Part shown: piece after piece, positions 44,063 through 52,855 of the stretch | How the letters are laid out: each line of letters opens with the position of its first letter | Position numbering within the stretch: the stretch's first letter is position 1 | Assembly: GCF_900115265.1 (NCBI RefSeq) | Contig: NZ_FOVU01000003.1 | Coordinates: 496,001-560,000, forward strand | DNA from: Bradyrhizobium sp. Ghvi | Lineage (GTDB): Bacteria > Pseudomonadota > Alphaproteobacteria > Rhizobiales > Xanthobacteraceae | Direction of reading: 5' to 3' | Length of the DNA stretch: 64,000 nt | Program-made: the position numbers and the translations under genes | Notes under the pieces: model-generated | Database searches by the model: none | What the model was told of the DNA's origin: nothing | Seen by the model: only the letters and a program-made list of their open reading frames with translations

Positions 44063-46318
44063 TCACGCCACCAGTGCGGCGTCCTCGTCCGCGGCATCGA
44101 TGCCGCGCTGCGCCGCCAGCAGGCTGATGATCTCGGCGTTCGGCCGCGCCTTGCTGAACAGAAAACCCTGGCCCTCGTCGCAGCCTTCAGTGCGGAGGCA
44201 GCTCAGCTCGGCTTCGGTCTCGACGCCTTCGGCGGTGATGATGACCCCGAGGCCCTTGCCGAGACTGACGATGGAGCGGATGATCGCCTGCGCTTCGCGG
44301 TTGGCCCCCAGGTCGCGCACGAAGGACTGGTCGATCTTGATCTTGTCGAACGGGAAGCTGCGTAAATAGCTGAGGCTGGAATAGCCGGTGCCGAAATCGT
44401 CCATCGAGATGCGTACGCCAAGGGCACGCAACGCATGCAGCGTGGCCAGCACTTGCGCGCTTTTCTCGAGCAGCAGCGTTTCGGTGATCTCGAGCTCGAG
44501 CCGGCGCGGCGGCAAGCCGGAATGCTTGAGCGCGTCCGTCACCATCGAGAGCAGATTGCCGCTGCGGAACTGGAGCGGCGACAGGTTGACGGCAACGCGG
44601 ACATCGTCCGGCCAGGTCACCGCATCGAGGCAGGCCCGGCGCAGCATCAGGCCGCCGAGCGGATTGATCAGGCCGGTTTCTTCCGCGACCGGAATGAACT
44701 CGGCCGGCGAGATCATGCCGCGCTCGGCATGCGGCCAGCGGACCAGCGCCTCGAAGCCGGTGATGCGGCCGCTCGAGAGGTCGATCAGCGGCTGATAATA
44801 CGGCCGCAGCACCTCGTTCTGAATCGCATCGCGCAGCTCGACCTCGATCTTGCGGCGGCTCTGCGCCTTTGCATCCAGCGCGGCCTCGAAGAAGGCGAAG
44901 CTGCCGCGCGCGTCCAGCTTGGCCCGCGACAGCGCCATGCCGGCGCTCTTGAGCAGCTTTTCGGACTCCTCGCCGTCGCCGGGCGACATTGCGATGCCGA
45001 TGGAGGCGCCGATCACCACGGAATGGCCGTCGAGCAGATAGGGGTCGGCAATGGCCTCGAGCAGGCGTTTGGCCAGGCCCACGGCGTCTTCGGGCCGCAT
45101 CAGGCCACTTTGCACGACCGCAAACTCGTCGGAGTTCAGCCGCGCCAAGACGTCCTCCTCGCGCAAGGTCGAGCGCAGGCGCTTGGCGACGCCTCGCAGC
45201 AGCTTGTCCCCGACCGCATGACCCAGCGTGTCGTTGACCGATTTGAAATTGTCGAGCCCGAGCATCAACACCGCGACCTTTTCGGGGCTGCGGCGCGTGT
45301 GTAGCAGCATCTCGTCCACCGCCTGGCGCAACTTGTTGCGGTTCGGCAGTCCGGTCAGCCCGTCATGCTGCGCCATGAAGGTGAGCCGCGCCTCGGCGCG
45401 CTTGCGTTCGGTGATGTCCATCAGCGCGAGTAGCACCGCAGGCCGTTCGCCGTAGGTCAGTTCGCGCGAATAAATCGCAAGGTCGATCAGCGCACCGTCG
45501 GCCTTGACGTGCTTCCAGGTGCGGCCGGCCTGCTCCTCATCGGAGCGATCGACGGTCCAGGGTGGCTCGCTGTCGAAGGCCTGCAGGGAGCGGATCTTCA
45601 GACGCTCGAACTCGGCGCGGCTGTAGCCGTAATGCGCGATCGCGGCATCATTGACGCCGAGGATGCACTCGTCGTCCAGCGCGCAGACGATCATGGGGAC
45701 AGGATTGCCGTCGAACAGCAGTCGGAACGAGGCCTCACGCTGCTTCAATTCGGTGATGTCGACACGCAGGCCGACCACGCCGCCGTCCTCGGTGCGGCGC
45801 TCCTCGATCAGGATGACGCGGCCGTCGGACAGCGTCTGCTCGTGACGCTTGCCGGGCTCGTAGAGCTTCTTCAGCCGCTCGGCGATCCATTCGTCCTCGT
45901 GGCCGGCGGCCTCCGGATAGTCGCCGCGGGCGACGCCGACGCGCAGCGTGTCCTCGAGGCGCGCGCCTTCCTGAAACAGATCGGCGGTCTTGCTGTAGAT
46001 CTCCGAATATTGCTTGTTCCAGAGGACGTAGCGGCCTTCGGGATCCAGAATGACGATGCCCTGCGGCAGGAGGTCGATGGCCTGGCGCAATCGCTCGTGC
46101 GATTTGCGCGCGTCCGCGATAACAGCTTCAGCCTCCGCACGGCTCTGCACGAGCTGGTCGCGTTCGATGAGTCGACGAGGCGTGCGCGCAAATCGCGGCT
46201 TGCGCGGCTGTCGGCCGCCTCCAGCAAGCACGGTGCGCTTACGTTTTCTTGGTTCTTTGGACCCCAAACTCAACTTCACTCGTCCTAGCCGCCCCCGCGG
46301 CCGCAAGTCTTGCTCCAA
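44063..46318 (-). CDS. PAS-PAS-GGDEF-EAL cyclic-di-GMP protein, degenerate GGDEF site
   Basis: A 751-residue soluble protein. After a basic N-terminus and a short coiled coil come two PAS domains (about 70-200 and 200-320, the first with LLPQGIVILDPEGRYVLWN), GGDEF (about 325-490) and EAL (about 495-735). The GGDEF signature reads NSDEF, so cyclase activity is doubtful. The EAL domain keeps FEALVRW, NLSPLQF, ETLLLE, DDFGTGYSSLSYL, KIDQSFV and AEGVETEAE, so phosphodiesterase activity is likely. The start at 46318 is tentative. Confidence 0.92.
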   Translation of the reverse strand: MEQDLRPRGRLGRVKLSLGSKEPRKRKRTVLAGGGRQPRKPRFARTPRRLIERDQLVQSRAEAEAVIADARKSHERLRQAIDLLPQGIVILDPEGRYVLWNKQYSEIYSKTADLFQEGARLEDTLRVGVARGDYPEAAGHEDEWIAERLKKLYEPGKRHEQTLSDGRVILIEERRTEDGGVVGLRVDITELKQREASFRLLFDGNPVPMIVCALDDECILGVNDAAIAHYGYSRAEFERLKIRSLQAFDSEPPWTVDRSDEEQAGRTWKHVKADGALIDLAIYSRELTYGERPAVLLALMDITERKRAEARLTFMAQHDGLTGLPNRNKLRQAVDEMLLHTRRSPEKVAVLMLGLDNFKSVNDTLGHAVGDKLLRGVAKRLRSTLREEDVLARLNSDEFAVVQSGLMRPEDAVGLAKRLLEAIADPYLLDGHSVVIGASIGIAMSPGDGEESEKLLKSAGMALSRAKLDARGSFAFFEAALDAKAQSRRKIEVELRDAIQNEVLRPYYQPLIDLSSGRITGFEALVRWPHAERGMISPAEFIPVAEETGLINPLGGLMLRRACLDAVTWPDDVRVAVNLSPLQFRSGNLLSMVTDALKHSGLPPRRLELEITETLLLEKSAQVLATLHALRALGVRISMDDFGTGYSSLSYLRSFPFDKIKIDQSFVRDLGANREAQAIIRSIVSLGKGLGVIITAEGVETEAELSCLRTEGCDEGQGFLFSKARPNAEIISLLAAQRGIDAADEDAALVA

Positions 46319-46624
46319 GTGTCTGAAAGAAAGGTAATCCTGGCCCGCGACGGCAGGGAGCTGCTACTGCGCGCCGGATTGATTTGCCCGTTTGTAAGGC
46401 GCGAGAAGCGTGATCAGGCGCGCGAGGAGATGCAAAAACGCGCAGTCTCCATGAATCAATTCCGGAACCCAGGTCGCTTGCATGCAGGACGCGAGCGGCT
46501 CTCGCTGCGCGCACGAATTTTGATCAATGCGGGATAGAGTTATCGCGCCGTTAACAATCGCGGCCGCATGAGGTGCCGGATCATTCGGTGACCCCCGCGC
46601 GGCGTTGAGCTATAAGGAATCTGC
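46319..46624. other. divergent intergenic region
   Basis: About 306 bases between the GGDEF-EAL gene and mepA. No gene is recognised. The mepA ribosome site (AAGGA) lies six bases before its ATG. Confidence 0.5.
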
Positions 46625-47569
46625 ATGAGTCCTCGCCGCATCGCCCCTCTCCTGCTCGTCATGACGCTCCTGGCCGTCGGCGGCGCGCTGGCCCAGGACA
46701 AGGGCAGCGTCAACCCGAAGCCGTTGCCGCCGCTCGCCCATCCGAACGATCCCAAGACCGCGGCCAAGGAGCTGTTCGCGCGGAAGCTGCTGCCCTCGGC
46801 CGGGCCGACGCGCGTCATCGGCTCCTATGTGAAGGGCTGCATCGGCGGCGCGCAGCAGATGCCGGTCAACGGCGACTTCTGGCAGGTGATGCGGCTGTCG
46901 CGTAACCGCAATTACGGCCATCCCGACATGATCGCGCTGCTCAAGCGCCTCGCTGCCAAGGCGCACAAGGACGCAGGATGGCCGGGTATTCTGGTCGGCG
47001 ACATCGGGCAGCCGCGCGGCGGGCCGGCACTGTCAGGCCATGCCAGCCACCAAATCGGATTGGACGCCGATATCTGGCTGACGCCGATGCCGGAGCATCG
47101 GCTCTCGCGCGAGGAGCGCGAGGAGATGTCGGCGGTGATGATGGTGCGCGACGATCGGCTCGACATCGATCCGAAGGTGTTCACCCCTGGCCATGTGCTG
47201 GTGCTGCGCGACGCCGCGCAGGAGCCGGCGGTGCAGCGCATCTTCGTCAATCCCGCGATCAAGAAGGCGCTGTGCCGCGAGGCGACCGGCGACCGCTCCT
47301 GGCTGTCGAAGATCCGCCCGTGGTGGGGCCACGACTATCATTTCCACATCCGCATGCGCTGCCCGGCGGGATCAGGCGAATGCCAGGGCCAACCGTCGCA
47401 ATCCGAGGACGAAGGCTGCAAGCCCTCCGATTTCGCCTACTGGTTCAGCGAGGGCGTGCTGCATCCCAAGCCGCCCGCCGAGCCGCCGAAACCGAAGCCG
47501 CCGATCACGCTGGCCCAGATGCCGGCGGCCTGCAAAGCCGTTCTGCACGCGCCGGATGCGAAGCGATAG
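46625..47569 (+). CDS. mepA: penicillin-insensitive murein endopeptidase MepA
   Basis: A 314-residue periplasmic zinc endopeptidase that cleaves D-Ala-mDap cross-links. It has a signal peptide (APLLLVMTLLAVGGALAQ), the metal motif HASHQIGLDADIWL and the second His cluster WWGHDYHFHIRM. Conserved cysteines (GCIGG, LCREA, MRCP, GEC, GCKP, ACK) suggest disulfides. The Pro/Lys-rich tail is typical. Confidence 0.95.
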   Translation: MSPRRIAPLLLVMTLLAVGGALAQDKGSVNPKPLPPLAHPNDPKTAAKELFARKLLPSAGPTRVIGSYVKGCIGGAQQMPVNGDFWQVMRLSRNRNYGHPDMIALLKRLAAKAHKDAGWPGILVGDIGQPRGGPALSGHASHQIGLDADIWLTPMPEHRLSREEREEMSAVMMVRDDRLDIDPKVFTPGHVLVLRDAAQEPAVQRIFVNPAIKKALCREATGDRSWLSKIRPWWGHDYHFHIRMRCPAGSGECQGQPSQSEDEGCKPSDFAYWFSEGVLHPKPPAEPPKPKPPITLAQMPAACKAVLHAPDAKR

Positions 47570-47610
47570 CGGGCTTTGGTGAGCAAATTGCCACCCCAAC
47601 CTCCGCTGTC

Positions 47611-47748
47611 GTCCCGGGGCGCGAAGCGAGCCCGGGACCCATACTCCCAGGCAGGAGTGTGGTGCGAGATAGCAACTCTGAGCCTTCGCCAAACACGATC
47701 CTGTGGTTATGGATCCCGGGCTCGCGCTACGCGCGCCCCGGGATGACG
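47611..47748. repeat. paired long inverted repeat (BIME-like)
   Basis: Two palindromic units face each other. The left unit (47611-47643) contains GTCCCGGGGC...GCCCGGGAC and ends CCCATA; the right unit (47708-47748) starts TATGGATCCCGGGC and contains GCGCGCCCCGGGAT. Each folds alone, and the pair folds with each other around a 64-base centre. The rest of 47570-47977 shows no gene. Confidence 0.8.
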
Positions 47749-47977
47749 AGAGAGGAATGGGGCGGCGTACCCCGGGGGTGACGGGCACGTTGGTTGGTTC
47801 CGACGGCCTTTGACCTCCGGCCCCAGCCTGCTATCTTCGCAGTTGCGATCTCCCCGCCGGCCGTAAGCCGTCGTGGGGACACGTGGAACAGCGCTTCCGC
47901 CCGTCGCGACCGATCCATCCAACGCCAGATTTGCGCCTGCGTCCTAGGCGCGCGCGGGCTCGCACGGAGCGCCATCC

Positions 47978-48763
47978 ATGTATCGACTTGCCGGATTTTT
48001 CACCGCCTTCGTCATGCTCGCGGGAGCGAGCCTCTCGCCCGTCAGCGCCGAGGACAAGACCATCACGATCTTCGCCGCGGCGTCGATGAAGAACGCGCTC
48101 GACGAGATCGATGCCGCCTACACCGCCAAGACAGGCATCAAGTTCAGCGTCAGCTATGCCGCGAGCTCGGTGCTCGCCAAGCAGATCGAGCAGGGCGCGC
48201 CGGCCGACGTGTTCGTCTCCGCCGACACCGACTGGATGGACTATGCGATCTCCAGGAAGACCATCAACGAGCCGTCCAGAGTCAACCTGCTCGGCAACAG
48301 CATCGTGCTGATCGCACCGAAGGATTCAAGGATCGACAACGTCACCATTTCCCAAGGCTTCGACCTCGCCAAGCTCGCCGGCGACGGCAGGATCGCGACC
48401 GGCGACGTCAAGTCCGTGCCGGTCGGAAAGTACGCCAAGGCCGCGCTTGAAAAGCTCGGCGCCTGGCAGGCGGCCGAGCCGAAATTCGCCATGGCCGAGA
48501 GCGTGCGCGCCGCGCTGACGCTGGTGGCGCGCGGTGAGGCCGCGCTCGGCATCGTCTATTCCACCGACGCCAAGGTCGAGCCCGGCGTGAAGATCGTCGG
48601 CACCTTCCCGGCGGACTCGCATCCGGCGATCATCTATCCCGTAGCGGCGACCGCGACCGCGAAGGACGAAACCAACGCCTATCTCGCCTTCCTGCGCACC
48701 TCGGCCGCCAAGGCCATTCTGGAAAAATACGGTTTTAAATTCCTGATCAGCCCCACAATGTAA
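47978..48763 (+). CDS. modA: molybdate ABC transporter substrate-binding protein
   Basis: A 261-residue periplasmic binding protein with a signal peptide (FFTAFVMLAGASLSPVSA) and the ModA start TITIFAAASMKNALDEI. Ligand-loop serines (AAAS, AASSV) and GAPADVFVSADTDWMD fit molybdate/tungstate binding. A GGAG site eight bases upstream supports the start. First gene of modABC. Confidence 0.95.
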   Translation: MYRLAGFFTAFVMLAGASLSPVSAEDKTITIFAAASMKNALDEIDAAYTAKTGIKFSVSYAASSVLAKQIEQGAPADVFVSADTDWMDYAISRKTINEPSRVNLLGNSIVLIAPKDSRIDNVTISQGFDLAKLAGDGRIATGDVKSVPVGKYAKAALEKLGAWQAAEPKFAMAESVRAALTLVARGEAALGIVYSTDAKVEPGVKIVGTFPADSHPAIIYPVAATATAKDETNAYLAFLRTSAAKAILEKYGFKFLISPTM

Positions 48764-48789
48764 TCTTTGCGATCTGACATCACCACTTG

Positions 48790-49485
48790 ATGCTCGACAT
48801 CTCTCCCGCCGAATGGACGGCGATCCTGCTCTCGCTCAGGGTCGCCGTCGTCGCGACGCTGATGGCAACGCCATTCGGCATCGCGCTGGCGTGGTTGCTC
48901 GCCCGCAAGGATTTTTGGGGCAAGTCGGTGCTGGACGCCGTCGTGCATCTGCCGCTGGTGCTGCCGCCTGTTGTCACCGGCTATCTCCTGCTTCTCACCT
49001 TCGGCCGCCGCGGCCTTGTCGGCGGCTTTCTCGCCGATCATCTCGGCATCGTCTTCGCCTTTCGCTGGACTGGAGCTGCGCTCGCCTGCGGCTTGATGTC
49101 GTTTCCGCTGCTGGTGCGCCCAATGCGGCTGTCGATCGAGGCGATCGACCGCCGGCTGGAGCAGGCCGCCGAAACGCTGGGCGCCGCGCCTTTCGAGGTG
49201 TTCTTCACGGTGACGCTGCCGCTGGCACTGCCCGGCGTGCTCGCCGGCATGGTGCTCGGCTTTGCCAAGGCGATCGGCGAGTTCGGCGCCACCATCACCT
49301 TCGTCTCCAACATCCCCGGTGAGACCCAGACGATTTCGTCGGCGATCTATTCCCTGATCCAGACACCGGACGGCGACGCCGCCGCGGGACGACTGGTGAT
49401 CGTCTCTGTTGTGCTCGCCCTCGGCGCCCTCATCGCCGCCGAATGGTTCGCCCGCCGCGCCACCGCGCGCCTGCACGGGAACTGA
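48790..49485 (+). CDS. modB: molybdate ABC transporter permease
   Basis: A 231-residue permease with five or more membrane segments. The cytoplasmic EAA loop that contacts ModC is AAETLGAAPFEVFFTVTLPLALPGVLAG, and GFAKAIGEFGATITF is the ModB-specific end. An ATG three bases after a TTG was taken as start. Confidence 0.95.
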   Translation: MLDISPAEWTAILLSLRVAVVATLMATPFGIALAWLLARKDFWGKSVLDAVVHLPLVLPPVVTGYLLLLTFGRRGLVGGFLADHLGIVFAFRWTGAALACGLMSFPLLVRPMRLSIEAIDRRLEQAAETLGAAPFEVFFTVTLPLALPGVLAGMVLGFAKAIGEFGATITFVSNIPGETQTISSAIYSLIQTPDGDAAAGRLVIVSVVLALGALIAAEWFARRATARLHGN

Positions 49486-49487
49486 TC

Positions 49488-50150
49488 ATGCTGCGGGTCG
49501 ACGTCGAAAAACAACTCGGTGAGTTTTCGCTCTCGGCGTCGTTCTCGAGCGAAGGCCGCGTCACCGGCCTGTTCGGCGCCTCCGGCGCCGGCAAGACATC
49601 GCTGATCAACATGATCGCAGGCATCTTGCGGCCCGACCGCGGCACCATCGTCATCGACGGCGAAACTGTCGATGACACCGCTGCCGGCATCCACGTGCCG
49701 ACATGGCGCCGTCGCATCGGCTACGTGTTCCAGGATGCGCGGCTGTTTCCGCATCTCAACGTCGCGCAAAATCTCGATTATGGCAGGCGGATGAACCGCC
49801 TTGCATCCGATCCGGCCCAGCGCACGCGCGTCATCGAGTTGCTCGACATCGGCGCGCTGCTCGATCGCCGTCCCGGAAAATTGTCCGGCGGAGAGCGTCA
49901 GCGCGTCGCGCTCGGCCGCGCGCTGTTGTCGAAGCCGCGTCTGTTGCTGCTCGACGAGCCGCTCGGCGCGCTCGACGAGGCCCGCAAGCTCGAGATCCTG
50001 CCCTATCTGGTGCGGCTGCGCGACGAGGCTAATATTCCCATGGTCTATGTCAGCCACGACGTTGCCGAGCTGCGCCAGCTCGCAACGCAGATCGTGATGC
50101 TCAGGCAGGGCCGGGTGACGTCGTTCGGCGGGGTGAAGGTGCTGACGTGA
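49488..50150 (+). CDS. modC: molybdate ABC transporter ATP-binding protein, short form
   Basis: A 220-residue ATPase with Walker A GASGAGKTS, Q-loop YVFQDARLFPHL, signature LSGGERQRVALGRAL, Walker B LLLLDEPLGALD and the switch His in VSHDVAEL. Usual ModC proteins are about 350 residues with a C-terminal MOP/TOBE domain that binds molybdate and regulates transport; that domain is absent. The frame ends at a clean stop codon in the same reading frame. It begins two bases after the modB stop. Confidence 0.93.
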   Translation: MLRVDVEKQLGEFSLSASFSSEGRVTGLFGASGAGKTSLINMIAGILRPDRGTIVIDGETVDDTAAGIHVPTWRRRIGYVFQDARLFPHLNVAQNLDYGRRMNRLASDPAQRTRVIELLDIGALLDRRPGKLSGGERQRVALGRALLSKPRLLLLDEPLGALDEARKLEILPYLVRLRDEANIPMVYVSHDVAELRQLATQIVMLRQGRVTSFGGVKVLT

Positions 50151-50248
50151 AGGCCGGCACGCGTGCGCTGGTTAGAGTTGCCCCGCCCTGGCCTCAGCCA
50201 CCGCAGTCATGCCCCGGCTCCATCCACGTGCTGCCTCTGGAATACTGG

Positions 50249-50270
50249 ATTGCCCGCTTTCGCGGGCAAT
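50249..50270. terminator. hairpin between modC and PepSY gene
   Basis: ATTGCCCGC, loop TTTC, GCGGGCAAT form a perfect 9-bp stem between convergent genes. It may terminate in both directions, though no long T-run is present. Confidence 0.5.
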
Positions 50271-50286
50271 GACAGCGACAGTGTGC

Positions 50287-50547
50287 CTACCAGCCGCGAT
50301 CGACGTTGCGGACGTCGCCGGTCCGGGCGTCGACATCGACCTCCATCCAGCGACCCCTGATGTCGCGGCCTTCGATCTGCCATTCATCGCCAAGGAAGTT
50401 CGTATCCGAGACCGTGACCACGCCAAGATCGGTCGCGGCGTCCAGTGCGGCCTGCATCGAGACCTGATCGCCCGTGTCATAAGCCATGGCCGGCGCCGCT
50501 GATCCCAAGCCAAGCGCGATGATGGCGGGCAGGATGAGTTTTCGCAT
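50287..50547 (-). CDS. small exported PepSY-like protein
   Basis: An 86-residue protein with a signal peptide (LILPAIIALGLGSAAPAMA) and one PepSY-like unit (VSMQAALDAATDLGVVTVSDTNFL...RWMEVDVDARTGDVRNVDR). PepSY domains bind or inhibit peptidases in the periplasm; no partner is nearby. A complete single-domain protein. Confidence 0.82.
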   Translation of the reverse strand: MRKLILPAIIALGLGSAAPAMAYDTGDQVSMQAALDAATDLGVVTVSDTNFLGDEWQIEGRDIRGRWMEVDVDARTGDVRNVDRGW

Positions 50548-50704
50548 GGATTGCTCCTGTCAGTTGCGTTGACCGTTACGCGGCTAAGAACGGACAACGC
50601 CGCGGAGCGTTCCGGAACCAGAAGTCACGAAACCGCGCAAATTGTCGGCGGTTGCGGCGATTTGGCGGCGCAGGCGCCACGATTGCGCAGACGTAGTTCC
50701 TTCT

Positions 50705-50838
50705 CGTGCCCCGGACTCAGCGCAGCACGTAAGTGATGCGCTGCTGAGCCGGGGCCCACAAGGCGACATCGATGTCCGCGCCTCCAGGTCCCGGCTCTGC
50801 GGAGCAGCGCAAGCGCTGCACCGCGTCCGGGACACGAG
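50705..50838. repeat. two tandem palindromes of the CCCGGAC family
   Basis: The first unit (about 50709-50754) pairs CCCCGGACTCAGCGCAGC with GCGCTGCTGAGCCGGGG. The second (about 50789-50838) pairs GTCCCGGCTCTGCGGAGCAGC with GCGTCCGGGAC. Both resemble 2401-2452. They lie upstream of the PepSY gene and just behind the antiporter stop. Confidence 0.75.
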
Positions 50839-50843
50839 AGCGT

Positions 50844-52637
50844 CTAAACCCCCGCCACCGAGGCCCACAGCTCTGCCAGCTTGCGCCGCAGGGCCTGGCT
50901 GCGAGTCAGCGGCACGGGCGCCTCCTCCTCTTCCGGCAGACGGAGGCCGACGACGTTGACGCGGCCGCCGGAGATCGAGCGCGCCACGAGCACAATGGTG
51001 TCGAGCCCAAGTTCTGCGCCCTCTTTCGGCGCGCGATCGAGATGGACGTCGAAATAATCTGCCAGCGTGAGCTTGCCCTCCTCGTCGCTGACCTTCACGC
51101 CGTAGATCTCGGCGAGCTCGGCGAGGGTATGCTCGCCCGACACCATGAAGTCGCCGAGCAGATGCGGATCGGGCGCCGTGCTCGGCTGCATGTCGACGAA
51201 GAAACGGTCGAGCGCCTCGGCTTTTTCCGGCGGCGCCAGCAGGTAGATGTAGTCACCGGGCGCGACCGGCTCGGCCTCTGTCGGCGTGAGGATGTTCTCT
51301 TTGCGGATCACCAGCGTCGGTTTGGACCAGGACGGAATCAGCCCGCGACGGAAATAGAGGCTCTTGGGCCGCACCGGATAGCCGACCAGCTGCTGCTCGA
51401 GTTGGCCCGGCAGATCCAGCTCGACACGTCGCGGGCCCCGCTCTGCGCGCGGCAGCGCCACATGCAGCTTGCGCGCGGCGGGCGCCAGCGTCCAGCCCTG
51501 CAGCAGCAGCGAAATGATGACGACGACGAAGGCGACGTCGAAATAGAGATAGGCCTTCGACAGGCCCACCAGCATCGGGATCGACGCCAGGAAGATTGCG
51601 ACTGCGCCACGCAGGCCCGTCCAGGCGATGAAGATCTTTTCACGCCAGTTGAAGCGGAACGGCGCAAGACAAACGAACACCGCGATCGGCCGCGCCACCA
51701 GCATCAGCACCAGCGAGACGGCAATCGCAGGCAGCACGCTGGAGCCGAGCCGGCTCGGCGACACCAGCAGGCCGAGCAGTACGAACATCACGATCTGCGC
51801 CAGCCAGGTCGCGGCGTCGAGGAACGCCACCACTGAATTATGTGCGCGTGTCGGCCGGTTGCCGATGATGATGCCGGCAAGATAGACGGCGAGGAAGCCG
51901 GAGGCGTGCATGATCTGGGAGCCGCCGAAGATGACGAGCGCGGCCGTGGTGACGAACGGCGCATGCAGCCCCTGCGGCAGCGCCACCTTGTTGAGCCCGA
52001 GGACGACGAGATGTCCGCCGATAACGCCGACGACGGCGCCGAGCACCGCCTCCTGGATGAACTCCATCACCACATGGCCGGGCGTGCTCGATCCCAGCGA
52101 GATGTATTCGACCAGCATGAGCGTAAGGAAAATCGCGAACGGATCGTTGGTGCCGGATTCCGCTTCCAGCGTCGCCCCGACGCGCGGCCGCAGACGCAGG
52201 CCCTGGGTGTGCACCAGCAGGAACACGGCGGCGGCGTCGGTCGAAGCCACCACCGCGCCGACCAGCAGCGATTCCGTCCAATTGAGGTCGAGCGCGTATT
52301 TCGCGAATGGCGCCGTGATCAGCGCGGTGAGGAGCACGCCCGCAGTCGCGAGCATCACGGAGGGCGCGAGCACGGTGCGGATGCTGGCAAAGCGCGTCTT
52401 CAGCCCGCCGTCGAACAGGATCAGGGCCAGCGCCACCGAGCCGACCAGATAGGTGGTGCCGACATCGTTGAACTGGAGCTGGCCGGGACCCGCATCGCCT
52501 GCCAGCATGCCGATGGCTAGGAAGACCAGCAGCAACGGCGCGCCGAAGCGCAGCGCGAGCAGGCTCGACAGGATCCCGGCCATCACAAGGACGGCGCCGA
52601 GCAGAATGGCGATGCTGAAGGAGTCGAGGGAGGCCAT
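50844..52637 (-). CDS. nhaP2: potassium/proton antiporter, CPA1 family with TrkA-C domain
   Basis: A 597-residue inner-membrane antiporter with about twelve membrane segments in the N-terminal 400 residues. Characteristic stretches are LILFDGGLKTRF, the ASTDAAAVF segment with the ion-binding Asp, and ESGTNDPFAIFLTLML. The C-terminus has a TrkA-C-like regulatory domain (about 410-490) and a further cytoplasmic domain. The layout is that of NhaP2/CvrA, which exports K+ for pH and osmotic control. Confidence 0.93.
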   Translation of the reverse strand: MASLDSFSIAILLGAVLVMAGILSSLLALRFGAPLLLVFLAIGMLAGDAGPGQLQFNDVGTTYLVGSVALALILFDGGLKTRFASIRTVLAPSVMLATAGVLLTALITAPFAKYALDLNWTESLLVGAVVASTDAAAVFLLVHTQGLRLRPRVGATLEAESGTNDPFAIFLTLMLVEYISLGSSTPGHVVMEFIQEAVLGAVVGVIGGHLVVLGLNKVALPQGLHAPFVTTAALVIFGGSQIMHASGFLAVYLAGIIIGNRPTRAHNSVVAFLDAATWLAQIVMFVLLGLLVSPSRLGSSVLPAIAVSLVLMLVARPIAVFVCLAPFRFNWREKIFIAWTGLRGAVAIFLASIPMLVGLSKAYLYFDVAFVVVIISLLLQGWTLAPAARKLHVALPRAERGPRRVELDLPGQLEQQLVGYPVRPKSLYFRRGLIPSWSKPTLVIRKENILTPTEAEPVAPGDYIYLLAPPEKAEALDRFFVDMQPSTAPDPHLLGDFMVSGEHTLAELAEIYGVKVSDEEGKLTLADYFDVHLDRAPKEGAELGLDTIVLVARSISGGRVNVVGLRLPEEEEAPVPLTRSQALRRKLAELWASVAGV

Positions 52638-52855
52638 TCACCTTCCGGGTATAATTCGCTGAAATTGCATCCTTATCGTCGCAGCACCGGCGCGCCAACC
52701 CATTTCTCCCGCTCGCGGCAATCTGACCGTATTTTGTGGCCTTAACGCGCCTCACTTCGCGGTGTATCGATGGCCCGGGCGCTGCCTTTGTGGGATTCGG
52801 CGGCGCCTTCGAATCACAATTCTCCCGCCTGCTTTTCCCGACGAGACCGCCCCCG

